Positions 8,159 to 17,568 of a stretch of 32,124 nt of DNA are shown here, piece after piece. Each line of letters begins with the position of its first letter. Positions within the stretch are counted from its first letter, which is position 1. The notes beneath the pieces were generated by a model, which was given only the letters and a program-made list of their open reading frames with translations, was not told the origin of the DNA and did not search any database. Source of the stretch: Acidobacteriota bacterium (GTDB taxonomy: Bacteria > Acidobacteriota > Vicinamibacteria > Vicinamibacterales > UBA8438); the NCBI GenBank assembly GCA_002726085.1, contig PBRZ01000074.1:1-32124 (forward strand), written 5' to 3'. Both the position numbers and the translations under genes were made by a program.

Positions 8159-9178
8159 GTGAACGGCCTGAGCCTCGGCAACATTCCGTTCCCGCCCGGC
8201 CACAAGCCGTATACGCCGCCTGAACGGCGCAGACGCAAGCGCCGGGCGGCGGGTGCCCGCAAGTTCGGTCACTGGGCGGGTCCAATCCCGGCGGGTGAGG
8301 CCGGCGACTGGCTGTCGATCAGCCCTGACGTCGGGCGCGACTATGCTCCGTTCCTCGCCGTGCAGCGCGAGCGGATTCGCGGGGCGCTCGGCGCCTCGCT
8401 CGTCAGCCATGCAATCTTGGCCGTCTTCATTGCCCTCCTGATCCGCGCTGCGCCGGCGACCGAAGAGTTCTTCGAGGTCGAGCGGACCAACTACGACATC
8501 GTCTGGATTCCAGAGGTGGGTCCTGGCGGTGGCGGCGGTGGTGGCGGCAATGAATCGCTCGAGATGCCGCAACAGGTCGAGGTGGCTGGTGAAGACGCCC
8601 TGAGCGTGCCGATCGAGTTGCCAGAAGAGGTCGAGGCGCCGCCCGAGGTGGAGCCAGAGCCACAGGAGCAGCCGCTCGAGTCGCAGAACATGCGGCTCTC
8701 CGCGCTTCCGATGGCGGCGGCGCAACAGACCCGTGCCGGGCTGCTAGAAGGGCTGATGGCTCGTGCGCTGAACTCCGCAGGAAGCGGTACTGGCGGCGGT
8801 GCCGGCGAGGGCGACGGCGGTGGCATCGGACCGGGGCAGGGTGATGGACTGGGACCAGGGCAGGGCGGTGGCACTGGCGGTGGTGTCTATCGGCCTGGCA
8901 ACGGGGTCGAAAGCCCGCAGCTCCTCCGGGAAGTAACACCCAAATATACGGCGGAAGCGATGCGGGCCAAGGTCCAGGGGATTGTCCTGATCCAGGCGGT
9001 CGTCCTGCCCGACGGGACAGTTGGCGACGTGACCGTCCTTCGGTCCCTGGACCGGAACTTCGGGCTCGACGAGGAGGCGATCAAGGCGGCGAAGCAGTGG
9101 CGGTTCCGTCCCGGCTCACGCTTCGGTGAGCCGGTCGCCGTGCTCGTCACGATCGAGCTCAGCTTCACGTTGCGGTAG
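8159..9178 (+). CDS. TonB-family energy-transducing protein
   Basis: Inner-membrane protein that spans the periplasm to energise outer-membrane receptors. GTG 8159 follows AGGAGGGAG at an 8-base spacing. Of 339 aa, an unusually long basic N-terminal segment (about 77 residues, with RRRRKRR at 23-29) precedes the single membrane helix at 78-97. A linker follows with a Gly run (about 121-131), an acidic Pro/Glu section and a second Gly-rich section near 205-245. The C-terminal TonB domain is at about 250-339: REVTPKYTAEAMRAKVQG, VVLPDGTVGDV, LDEEAIKAAKQWRFRPG. No exbB/exbD or receptor gene lies next to it, so it may serve receptors elsewhere. It ends at the bidirectional terminator. Confidence 0.88.
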   Translation: MNGLSLGNIPFPPGHKPYTPPERRRRKRRAAGARKFGHWAGPIPAGEAGDWLSISPDVGRDYAPFLAVQRERIRGALGASLVSHAILAVFIALLIRAAPATEEFFEVERTNYDIVWIPEVGPGGGGGGGGNESLEMPQQVEVAGEDALSVPIELPEEVEAPPEVEPEPQEQPLESQNMRLSALPMAAAQQTRAGLLEGLMARALNSAGSGTGGGAGEGDGGGIGPGQGDGLGPGQGGGTGGGVYRPGNGVESPQLLREVTPKYTAEAMRAKVQGIVLIQAVVLPDGTVGDVTVLRSLDRNFGLDEEAIKAAKQWRFRPGSRFGEPVAVLVTIELSFTLR

Positions 9179-9205
9179 AACAGCCGCGCTTTTCGGAGAA
9201 AGAGA

Positions 9206-9239
9206 AAGGGGGCGAGCACCTGACGGTGCTCGCCCCCTT
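9206..9239. terminator. bidirectional intrinsic terminator between tonB and groEL
   Basis: A perfect 15-bp stem, AAGGGGGCGAGCACC at 9206-9220 and its complement at 9225-9239, closes a TGAC loop. The A-rich left edge (AGAGAAA) and the TT right edge let it work in both directions. It sits 28 bp after the tonB stop and about 60 bp after the groEL stop on the other strand, so it can end both convergent transcripts. Confidence 0.9.
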
Positions 9240-9299
9240 CGACGTGAGACGGTGCTGGCGGGCGGTACGATCGGGCCTGCCCGCCAGATGCACGAGCGC

Positions 9300-10970
<1,671 letters not shown>

Positions 10971-11044
10971 TCACTAAATCAGTCCGTCCGGGGTGCCCCC
11001 CGTCCCGTGTCCTCGGTCTGGCGGGGCCGCCGGTGCCGGGTCGT

Positions 11045-11062
11045 GTTATGTCAGTTATGTCA
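11045..11062 (-). repeat. tandem 9-bp repeat between groES and groEL
   Basis: Read on the coding (minus) strand, TGACATAAC occurs twice head to tail at 11062-11045, 4 bp after the groES stop. No partner -10 or clear hairpin makes it a promoter or terminator. It may be a protein or processing site, or a slippage product. Confidence 0.6.
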
Positions 11063-11066
11063 GGGG

Positions 11067-11366
11067 CTACTCCTTGTTCACGACGCCCAGGACCTCGTCC
11101 TCGCGCATGATCAGGTAATCTTCGCCGTCGAGCTTGATCTCCTGTCCCGAGTACTTCCCGAACAGGATCGTGTCGCCGTCCTTGACATCCATAGGCTGGA
11201 TGCCGCCGTCCTCTTTGACCTTGCCCTTCCCGACGGCCATGATCTTGCCTTGCTGTGGCTTCTCCTTGGCCGTGTCCGGGATGATGATGCCGCCGACCTG
11301 CTGCTCTTCCTCCTCCAAGCGCTGGACGATGATGCGGTCGTGAAGTGGTCGTACCTTGATTGCCAT
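11067..11366 (-). CDS. groES: co-chaperonin GroES (10 kDa)
   Basis: Heptameric lid of the GroEL chamber, 99 aa. The N-terminus [17 protein letters not shown] fits the family, so ATG at 11366 is chosen instead of an upstream in-frame start that would add 14 foreign residues; GGGAG lies about 10 bases ahead. The mobile loop [23 protein letters not shown] with its hydrophobic IIIP tip is present, as is the roof segment and the ending [13 protein letters not shown]. It is the first gene of the groESL operon, with the CIRCE element about 67 bp upstream. Confidence 0.98.
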   Translation of the reverse strand: MAIKVRPLHDRIIVQRLEEEEQQVGGIIIPDTAKEKPQQGKIMAVGKGKVKEDGGIQPMDVKDGDTILFGKYSGQEIKLDGEDYLIMREDEVLGVVNKE

Positions 11367-11399
11367 GGCGTGTCCGACTCCCTTGATATGTTGAAGAAG

Positions 11400-11419
11400 A
11401 CCCCCCAAAAAAGAGGGGT
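11400..11419 (-). promoter_or_regulatory. small hairpin in the groES leader
   Basis: ACCCC and GGGGT (11400-11404 with 11415-11419) flank an A/T run; on the transcribed strand this puts a U6 run inside a C4/G4 hairpin in the 5' leader between CIRCE and the groES ribosome binding site. It could melt on heating or affect leader stability. This role is inference only. Confidence 0.35.
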
Positions 11420-11432
11420 TAACCGGCGAGAG

Positions 11433-11459
11433 GTAGCACTCTCAATAGCCGAGTGCTAA
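11433..11459 (-). promoter_or_regulatory. CIRCE operator (HrcA binding site)
   Basis: Read on the minus strand, TTAGCACTC, nine spacer bases and GAGTGCTAC form the CIRCE inverted repeat with only the last base off the TTAGCACTC-N9-GAGTGCTAA consensus. It lies directly downstream of, and abuts, the -10 box of the groES promoter, the expected place for HrcA repression released by heat or unfolded protein. hrcA itself is not in the window. Confidence 0.97.
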
Positions 11460-11488
11460 TTCTAACGAGGCTACGTCTAAAGTGTCAA
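11459..11488 (-). promoter_or_regulatory. groESL promoter, sigma70 type
   Basis: On the minus strand TTGACA (11488-11483), an 18-bp spacer, and TAGAAT (11464-11459) form a near-consensus vegetative promoter. The -10 box touches the CIRCE element, so repression by HrcA would block initiation directly. No sigma32-type heat promoter is apparent. Confidence 0.85.
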
Positions 11489-11539
11489 CAGGGCGGTTTG
11501 ACGCGCTGCTCTCGACCATGCTGGACAGACGCTGCGCGG

Positions 11540-11749
11540 CTAGCCGGTGCGCTTGAGACGATATTCTGAGACCTTGCGGCTGAGAGTATTCCGGTGGATG
11601 CCGATCATCTTGGCGGCTCGGCCGAAGTTCCCCTTGGAGCGCGCAAGCGCCCGGCTGATGAACCGACGCTCGAATTCCTGACGGGCATCGTCGTACAAGA
11701 TTCCTTTGGAGACCATTTCATCGACCAACCGATTTAGCTGATCACGCAC
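11540..11749 (-). CDS. Fis-type helix-turn-helix protein
   Basis: 69-aa protein nearly identical in layout to the C-terminal Fis domain (HTH_8). An amphipathic N-terminal helix (DQLNRLVDEMVSKG) for dimer contact is followed by EFERRFISRALARSKGN and the DNA-binding turn FGRAAKMIGIHRNTLSRKV. The sequence is also typical of the effector domain of sigma54 activators, but there is no AAA+ or receiver part here, so it is a stand-alone Fis-like nucleoid or regulatory protein. GTG 11749 is preceded by AGGGA. It begins 25 bp after purC on the same strand, so they are probably co-transcribed, and lies just upstream of the groESL promoter. Its targets are unknown. Confidence 0.85.
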   Translation of the reverse strand: MRDQLNRLVDEMVSKGILYDDARQEFERRFISRALARSKGNFGRAAKMIGIHRNTLSRKVSEYRLKRTG

Positions 11750-11774
11750 TCTCGTTCCCTCATCGGAGCGGGCG

Positions 11775-12716
11775 TCAATCGAGGACGCGGCCGGTCAGCA
11801 AACGGAAGGCCTCGAGATACTTGTCTCGAGTCCGGGTCACCACGGTGTCTGGCAACGCTGGCGCGGGCGGTTTTCGGTCCCAGTTCACCGCGTCCAGATG
11901 GTCGCGCACGAACTGCTTGTCGAAGCTGGGTTGCGCGACGCCGGGACGATAGGTGTCCCGGGGCCAGAAGCGGGACGAGTCCGGTGTGAGGATCTCGTCG
12001 ATCAACACGATCTCGTCGCCGTCCGAGAGGTCCTCACCGGTCTTGCTGCTGCGTGCCGCATCGCGGACGACACCGAACTCGAACTTGGTGTCGGCGACGA
12101 TGATGCCGCATGACTCGGCGTGCGTCGCGCCATGCGCGTACAGGGCGATCGTCAGGTCTCGCAGTTTGGCCATCAGCTTGAGCCCAACGAGCTCGGCAGC
12201 CTGCGCCTCGGTGATGTTCTCGTCATGACCGGTCGTAGCTTTGGTGGCGGGTGTGAAGATCGGTGCTGGTAACCGGTCGGATTGCCGCAGCCCGGTTGGC
12301 AGCGAGACGCCACACACCGTCCCTGTGCGCTGGTAGTCGGCCCATCCAGAACCAGCGAGGTATCCGCGGGCGACACACTCGACCGGTATAGGTTCGGTTG
12401 GCCGCACCAGCATCGACCGTCCGCGCAGCAGGTCGGCGTGCGGGCGACAGACGTCCGGGTAGTCGTCGGGTGTCGTCGAAACGAAGTGATTCGGTACGAT
12501 GTCGCCCGTGCGCGCAAACCAGAACGCCGAGAGTTGCGTCAAGACCCTGCCCTTGTCAGGAATCGTCGATCCGAGCACCAGGTCGTAGGCTGAGATGCGA
12601 TCGGTCGCAACCATCAAGAGGTGATCGTTCACGACGTAAAGATCTCGAACCTTGCCGCGCCGCTGTGGAGTGAGACCCAGGAGGGAGGTTTCGAAGATCG
12701 CGGGGGCGGACGTCAC
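11775..12716 (-). CDS. purC: phosphoribosylaminoimidazole-succinocarboxamide synthase (SAICAR synthetase)
   Basis: Joins CAIR and aspartate with ATP to make SAICAR, the eighth step to IMP in purine synthesis. The 313-aa form is the longer, yeast ADE1-like type. Diagnostic motifs are GKVRDLYVV near 21-29, ATDRISAYD near 37-45, ECVARGYLAGSGWADYQ near 113-129, DTKFEFGV and LIDEILTPDSSRFW. The start is GTG at 12716, giving MTSAPAIFETSL; the ribosome binding site is weak (GAGAAA). No other purine gene adjoins it. The Fis-type gene follows after 25 bp. Confidence 0.97.
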   Translation of the reverse strand: MTSAPAIFETSLLGLTPQRRGKVRDLYVVNDHLLMVATDRISAYDLVLGSTIPDKGRVLTQLSAFWFARTGDIVPNHFVSTTPDDYPDVCRPHADLLRGRSMLVRPTEPIPVECVARGYLAGSGWADYQRTGTVCGVSLPTGLRQSDRLPAPIFTPATKATTGHDENITEAQAAELVGLKLMAKLRDLTIALYAHGATHAESCGIIVADTKFEFGVVRDAARSSKTGEDLSDGDEIVLIDEILTPDSSRFWPRDTYRPGVAQPSFDKQFVRDHLDAVNWDRKPPAPALPDTVVTRTRDKYLEAFRLLTGRVLD

Positions 12717-12837
12717 AGCGTTTCTCGTTACGAGCGATAGGAGCGCATAGCTTACAGAAGACGTGCGCGCGCGGCAAGAGAGAAAATGTCGTGTCGCCGG
12801 CGAGGAACTGCCTGCGTTGTAGTACAGTCGAATCGCT

Positions 12838-12874
12838 CGTTCGGTCTTGTCTCGAACGGGATGATTCCATCCCG
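12838..12874. repeat. two adjoining hairpins in the purC / membrane-protein divergent gap
   Basis: CGTTCG at 12838-12843 pairs with CGAACG at 12853-12858 around a 9-base loop, and CGGGATG at 12857-12863 pairs with CATCCCG at 12868-12874 around ATTC. The two share two bases, so both cannot form fully. No U-tract follows. The 262-bp gap otherwise holds no gene; I see no strong promoter for either neighbour. Confidence 0.55.
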
Positions 12875-12978
12875 CACCTCATGGCTCGGCCGTGTCAAAG
12901 AATCGCCGCTCCGCATCTCTCATGGTCCTGATGCTGGCAGGCTCATAAGTCTGGGTTGGAGTCGAACCGTCAAGTCAT

Positions 12979-14112
12979 ATGCGCGGCCACCTTCGCACGG
13001 CGTTCATCATCGCGCTCACCGTCGCGCTCATGGCGTTTTTTCTCAGGAGCGCTGACCTCGCGTCAGTGTGGTCGGAGATCCGCCGCGCGAGACTCGATCT
13101 GGTGATCGCCGGGATCGGCGCGATTTCGGTGTCCTATGTGGTGCGAGTTGGACGGTGGCAGCGCCTGCTAGCGCCAATCGGTCAGGTCGGGTTCGCCCCG
13201 GCGGCGCGAGCAACCGTCATCGGCTTCGCCACAACGGCCGTGTTGCCGGGCCGGTTGGGAGAGCTCCTACGGCCGTATCTGCTGGCACGGCGCGAGCGGT
13301 TGAGCGCGAGCGCGGCGCTGGCGACGATCGTGTTGGAGCGTCTGCTGGACCTGATTGCGGTGGTGCTCCTGTTTGGTCTCTTTCTGGTGTTCTTCGCGGG
13401 CGATCTGCGGGACACCAGCCCGCAGTTATTGGCCGCGCTCAAGGTGGGCGGGCTGGTCGCCGCGAGTGGGGCCGGAATCGCGTTGGGGGTAATCGTGGCC
13501 GCGGCCCGCTCGCCGGACCGCGTTGCTGCGGTTGTGGCGCAGATCGAGCGTCGGTTACCGCTGTGGATCGGGGCGTCGGTGGGGCGTTTCGTGACTAGAT
13601 TCAGTGCCGGTCTTGGTATTGCCCGTCAACCGGGTCGGTTCGTGCGCGCCTTCGCCTGGTCGTTTCCGTTGTGGTTGTGTGTGTGCGTCTCGGCGTGGTG
13701 CGTCTGCCACGCCTTCGGGATTGCGTTGCCGCCGGGCGGGTCGCTGTTGTTGATGGTGCTGATGGTGCTCGGAGTGGCGGTGCCCACCCCCGCCGGAGTC
13801 GGTGGGTTCCATGCCGCCGTTCAGGTCGGCGTGACCAGCTTCTATGCTGCGCCGGTCGACGCGGCGGTCGGTGCGGCACTGGTGCTGCACGCGGTGTCGT
13901 TTGGGCCGGTGACGCTGCTCGGGATTGTCTTGATGGCGCGCGACGGTTTGACGTTTCGAAGTGCCGTGAATCTGGCGTCATCGGGTGAGATGGCCGACGG
14001 GTTCGATAAGGGAGCGCTCAGCAGCACGCCTTCGGCGGAGGGTGAACAGACGCCAGTCGGACCCGCGGCGGCCGATGACGAGCAGGTCATGAAGAGGGGG
14101 GAGAACAGGTGA
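12979..14112 (+). CDS. UPF0104 / lysylphosphatidylglycerol-synthase-like membrane protein
   Basis: 377-aa polytopic inner-membrane protein with about eight hydrophobic helices, the first at about 8-23. Family signs (PF03706, flippase-like domain of MprF and AglD) are [16 protein letters not shown] near 54-69, [25 protein letters not shown] near 86-110, [11 protein letters not shown] and [14 protein letters not shown]. There is no C-terminal aminoacyl-transferase domain; the last 50 residues are a soluble acidic tail. Members without that domain are thought to move lipids or lipid-linked substrates across the membrane; the substrate here is unknown. ATG 12979 lacks a clear ribosome binding site. 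It shares a GTGA overlap with nrdR. Confidence 0.82.
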   Translation: MRGHLRTAFIIALTVALMAFFLRSADLASVWSEIRRARLDLVIAGIGAISVSYVVRVGRWQRLLAPIGQVGFAPAARATVIGFATTAVLPGRLGELLRPYLLARRERLSASAALATIVLERLLDLIAVVLLFGLFLVFFAGDLRDTSPQLLAALKVGGLVAASGAGIALGVIVAAARSPDRVAAVVAQIERRLPLWIGASVGRFVTRFSAGLGIARQPGRFVRAFAWSFPLWLCVCVSAWCVCHAFGIALPPGGSLLLMVLMVLGVAVPTPAGVGGFHAAVQVGVTSFYAAPVDAAVGAALVLHAVSFGPVTLLGIVLMARDGLTFRSAVNLASSGEMADGFDKGALSSTPSAEGEQTPVGPAAADDEQVMKRGENR

Positions 14113-14567
14113 AGTGCCCATTCTGCGGTCACCTCGGTGACAAGGTCGTCGACTCGCGAGAGAGCAAGGAAGGTGAGGTCATCCGGCGTCGTCGCGAGTG
14201 CCAGGACTGCGGACGGAGGTTCACCAGCTACGAGCGGATTGACGAGATTCCGTATATGGTGGTGAAGAAGGACGGTACGCGAGAGCGATTCGAGCGGCAG
14301 AAGGTGACGGCCGGTGTGCTCAAGGCATGCGAGAAGCGGCCGGTGACGGTTGCGGCTGTCGAGGCGATTGCCGACCGGGTCGAGGCGGTTCTCCAGGAGC
14401 GTCCCGAGAAGGAGATTTCGACTGATGAGGTGGGTGCGTTCGTGATGCAGGAGCTCAAACAGCTCGACAAGGTAGCCTACGTGCGGTTCGCATCGGTCTA
14501 TCGTCACTTCCGCGACATCGGGGAATTCATGACCGAGCTGCGAGACCTCCTCGACACGAAGGAATAG
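14109..14567 (+). CDS. nrdR: transcriptional repressor NrdR
   Basis: Zinc-ribbon/ATP-cone repressor of ribonucleotide reductase genes; the ATP-cone senses ATP/dATP. The 152-aa protein has the four zinc cysteines at 3, 6, 31 and 34 ([15 protein letters not shown]) and the ATP-cone at about 49-139 with [16 protein letters not shown] and [16 protein letters not shown] 14109 overlaps the previous stop and is preceded by a strong GGGGGGAG. Its DNA targets (NrdR boxes before nrd genes) are not in this window, so its regulon lies elsewhere. Confidence 0.98.
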   Translation: MKCPFCGHLGDKVVDSRESKEGEVIRRRRECQDCGRRFTSYERIDEIPYMVVKKDGTRERFERQKVTAGVLKACEKRPVTVAAVEAIADRVEAVLQERPEKEISTDEVGAFVMQELKQLDKVAYVRFASVYRHFRDIGEFMTELRDLLDTKE

Positions 14568-14568
14568 T

Positions 14569-15111
14569 ATGCCGAGGGCGCTGGCTGGAGTGGCGGTGTG
14601 CGCAATTGCGTTCGCGACCACCGTGGTGGTGCAGGCTCAGGGTGACGTGCGCGTCACGACCCTGCCTCGTGAGGACCACGTGCTGGTGTCGCTCGAGCTT
14701 ACCGGTGCCTATACGCAGGAGATCCGGGACGCCGTCGCCAGCGGGCTCGAAGCGACATTCAGCTTCGATGTCGAGCTGCGGCAGCCGGTGGCGCTCTGGT
14801 TCGATCGAACGGTCGACCGGGCGTCGGTGTCGGCACGGGTGCGGTTTGACGGACTGACCGGGCGGTATCAGGTCACACGCACCGTGGATGGGGCGATCGA
14901 ACAGGTGCAGGTTGTCGAGGAGGAAGCCGCCGTACGGCAGTTGTTGACGACACTCGGGCGGCTTCCGTTGTTTAGTACTCGCGCGCTCGAGACGAACGAA
15001 GACTACCGTGTGCGCGTCCGTGTGAACACGCGTCCGCGCACAGGGTGGTTTCGCTGGCCGTGGGACCGCGCAGCAGCGTTTGGGCGGGCGAGTTTCACCT
15101 TCCTCCCGTAG
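14569..15111 (+). CDS. DUF4390 periplasmic protein
   Basis: 180-aa exported protein. Residues 1-23 form a signal peptide with a hydrophobic core and a VQA cleavage site. The mature part, with LVSLELTGAYTQEIRDAVASGL and YRVRVRVNTRP, matches the layout of DUF4390, a family found right before ntrY-like kinases in several phyla. That position is seen here too, so a role in sensing or modulating NtrY from the periplasm is a reasonable guess, not an established function. The start lies one base after the nrdR stop, hence co-transcription. A hairpin separates it from ntrY. Confidence 0.82.
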   Translation: MPRALAGVAVCAIAFATTVVVQAQGDVRVTTLPREDHVLVSLELTGAYTQEIRDAVASGLEATFSFDVELRQPVALWFDRTVDRASVSARVRFDGLTGRYQVTRTVDGAIEQVQVVEEEAAVRQLLTTLGRLPLFSTRALETNEDYRVRVRVNTRPRTGWFRWPWDRAAAFGRASFTFLP

Positions 15112-15177
15112 TGTCCCGCGTCGGTGACGGGTGTCCCTCCCCCTGCGCTGGAGTGAGCTGGCGGAGGACGTGAGACA

Positions 15178-15197
15178 GCCACGCCTCTCGGCGTGGC
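15178..15197 (+). promoter_or_regulatory. stem-loop at the ntrY ribosome binding site
   Basis: GCCACGCC (15178-15185), loop TCTC and GGCGTGGC (15190-15197) form a perfect 8-bp hairpin without a U-tract. It covers the GTG at 15193 and the left edge of the GGCGGAG ribosome binding site (15195-15201) for ATG 15211. It may tune ntrY translation or protect the upstream mRNA end. Confidence 0.5.
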
Positions 15198-15210
15198 GGA
15201 GCATGCCGTA

Positions 15211-17568
15211 ATGGTCGAGCAGTCGTTGCCGGGAGGGCGGACCTCAGGGCAGTCGAGCGCCCGGCGCTCGACGCCCACCCGCCCGGGGCCGCAAGACAGC
15301 CCACGGGTCATCCTCGTGGCCATCGGGCTCGTGGGGGTGACGCTCGTCGTTCTGATTGGGTTCGCGGAACGGTCGAGCGAGCTCGCGCCGGATTATCTGT
15401 CCGAAGTCGTGCTCTACGCGTTGTCGGCGGCATGCCTAATCATGTTGCTGGCCCTTGGGTTCCTACTCGCGCGCAATATCATCAAGCTGATCGTCGAGCG
15501 TCGTCGCGCGGTGCCGTTCGCGCGGTTTCGTGCCAAGCTCGTCGCCGCACTGGTTGGGATGACCCTAATCCCATCGGTCCTGGTGCTCATCGTCGGCAGT
15601 GAGGTAATCCGCAGCAGTGCTGAGCGATGGTTCAGCGCGCCGATCGACGATGTCCTGACGTCGGCCAACGCGATTGCACGAAACGTCTACCAGGAACAGC
15701 AACGGGCGGTGGAGGAGCGGGCCGCACGGCTCGCGGGGCGCTTGAGCGCGACGGATCTGGACGAGACGACCGTGCGACAGTTCGTCGAGGCCGCGGAAGA
15801 TTCCGATGGACCTGACGTCATCGACGTGTATCGCGTTGCGGTCGACACCGAGGGGATTCCTGTTGCCACTCGAATCATGGAAGTGGCTGCCCCGTTTCTT
15901 CCGCCCGGCTACTCGCAAGCGTCCGCCGACGCGTTGGCCGCGGGCATGGCGGCTGGCACCGCGGAAACGGTCGCCGCCGAGGCCCTGGGCGATGGTGCGG
16001 AGTTGCTGCGCGGTGCCGCCGTCATTCGTCGTCGCGCCGACGGCCCGGTCGTGGGAGTGGTGGTCGCCAGCAGCGCCCTGTCGGGTGACCTGACACAGCA
16101 TGCGAGGCGGATCAATGGCGCCTACGAGGCCTACAACCAGCTGCGTGTTCTGACACGCCCCGTGGCCGGTGTCTATCTGTCGTTCTTCTTGATGACGACC
16201 TTGATGATCCTGATCGCGGCGACCTGGCTCGGCATCTTCATCGCGAAGCGAATTGGACGTCCGGTCCAGTTGCTGGCCGACGGGGCCCGACGCATAGGAA
16301 CCGGTCACCTCGACCATCGAATCGAGCCGGAGTCGTCCGATGAGTTAGGTGCGATGGTCGAGGCGTTCAACGCCATGGCGGTAGAGCTCAAGGCGAGCCA
16401 ACAGAAGCTCGTGCGCTCGCGAGGCGACCTCGAGCACAAGACCCGCGAGGCCGAGCGCCGCAGGCACTACATCGAGACTATTCTGGAGCGGATTGCCACC
16501 GGCGTGGTCTCCATCGACGCAGCCGGGCGTCTCAGCACCGTCAACGCGGCGGCCGCTCGGTTGCTGGATATCGAGCCGGCCGTGGTGGGGCAGCCTGCTG
16601 CCACACTGTTCGAACGTCCGGATCTCGCGCAGCTCGGGTCTATGCTGCGCGAGGCCCGTCGCGGGTCTCTGGCTCGCACGGTGAAGGAGGTGGCGCTCGT
16701 GCGGGATGGACGGGAGTGTCATCTCGCCGTCGCTACAACGAGTCTTCCGGGTACGCATGACCTGGATGGTGTCGTGATGGTGTTCGACGACGTCACGCCG
16801 CTATTCCGAGCGCAGCGCGTCGCGGCCTGGCGCGACGTGGCGCGCCGCCTGGCGCACGAAATCAAGAACCCGCTCACTCCCATTCAACTGTGCGCTGAGC
16901 GAATCCGGCGCAACCTCTCTGGGGCGCCGTCAGAGGCGAAGGCGCTCGTCGATGAGTGCACGACCACCATCGTCGGCGAGGTGGAGGTGCTCAAGGGGTT
17001 GGTCGACGAGTTCTCGCATTTCGCGCGGCTACCGTCGCCGAGATCGGTGCCGGCCGACCTCAACGCGCTGCTCTCAGAGACGCTCGCGCTCTACGATGGC
17101 CTGTTCGAGGAGATCGTCCTCGAGCGTGAGTTCCAGGACGAACTGCCCACCGTGCGCGTCGACCCGGAGCAAATCCAGCGGGTCGTCGTGAATCTCGTCG
17201 ACAATGCGGTGGCCGCGCTCAGTGGCAAGACCGCCGAGGCCGGCGCGGCGGTCGGGCCTGGCCTCATCCGCATCGAGACCCAGCATGATGCGACGAACGG
17301 CGTCGCGCGGGTGATCGTGAGCGACAACGGACCAGGGATCGCGGATGCGGATCGGGAGAAACTGTTTCTGCCCTATTTTTCCACCAAGGGCAGGGGAAGC
17401 GGTTTGGGGCTGGCGATCGTGCGTCGGATTATCGTCGAGCATGGGGGCAGCATCGAGGTGGCCGACAACACTCCATCGGGGACACGGTTCGCCGTAGAGC
17501 TCCCGTGCACGTATGAATCGCCCGACGAGCGAACAGGCGCGGCTTCGGTCGTGGAGGGACAGGCGTGA
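15211..17568 (+). CDS. ntrY: NtrY-like membrane sensor histidine kinase
   Basis: Sensor of the NtrY/NtrX two-component pair, 785 aa from ATG 15211. An in-frame GTG at 15193 lies inside the hairpin and is less likely. Membrane helices are near 33-51, 64-86 and 108-130, with a periplasmic sensing region of about 190 residues and a fourth helix near 321-343. A HAMP linker (about 345-395), a PAS domain (about 430-530) and the kinase core follow. The phospho-acceptor is H549 in LAHEIKNPLTP, with N-box NLVDNAVAAL from N661, DNGPGIAD near 705 and GRGSGLGLAIVRRI. All catalytic motifs are intact. The first two helices plus a third before the sensor are typical of NtrY. The signal is not known; nitrogen or redox control is the family theme. 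Confidence 0.94.
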   Translation: MVEQSLPGGRTSGQSSARRSTPTRPGPQDSPRVILVAIGLVGVTLVVLIGFAERSSELAPDYLSEVVLYALSAACLIMLLALGFLLARNIIKLIVERRRAVPFARFRAKLVAALVGMTLIPSVLVLIVGSEVIRSSAERWFSAPIDDVLTSANAIARNVYQEQQRAVEERAARLAGRLSATDLDETTVRQFVEAAEDSDGPDVIDVYRVAVDTEGIPVATRIMEVAAPFLPPGYSQASADALAAGMAAGTAETVAAEALGDGAELLRGAAVIRRRADGPVVGVVVASSALSGDLTQHARRINGAYEAYNQLRVLTRPVAGVYLSFFLMTTLMILIAATWLGIFIAKRIGRPVQLLADGARRIGTGHLDHRIEPESSDELGAMVEAFNAMAVELKASQQKLVRSRGDLEHKTREAERRRHYIETILERIATGVVSIDAAGRLSTVNAAAARLLDIEPAVVGQPAATLFERPDLAQLGSMLREARRGSLARTVKEVALVRDGRECHLAVATTSLPGTHDLDGVVMVFDDVTPLFRAQRVAAWRDVARRLAHEIKNPLTPIQLCAERIRRNLSGAPSEAKALVDECTTTIVGEVEVLKGLVDEFSHFARLPSPRSVPADLNALLSETLALYDGLFEEIVLEREFQDELPTVRVDPEQIQRVVVNLVDNAVAALSGKTAEAGAAVGPGLIRIETQHDATNGVARVIVSDNGPGIADADREKLFLPYFSTKGRGSGLGLAIVRRIIVEHGGSIEVADNTPSGTRFAVELPCTYESPDERTGAASVVEGQA

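Noticed and set aside
12936..12970. tRNA-Met-like string: CTCATAA followed by GGTT and AACC around a 7-base loop
   Set aside because: The would-be anticodon stem does not pair, no D-arm or acceptor stem can be built, and the T-loop consensus is missing on either strand.
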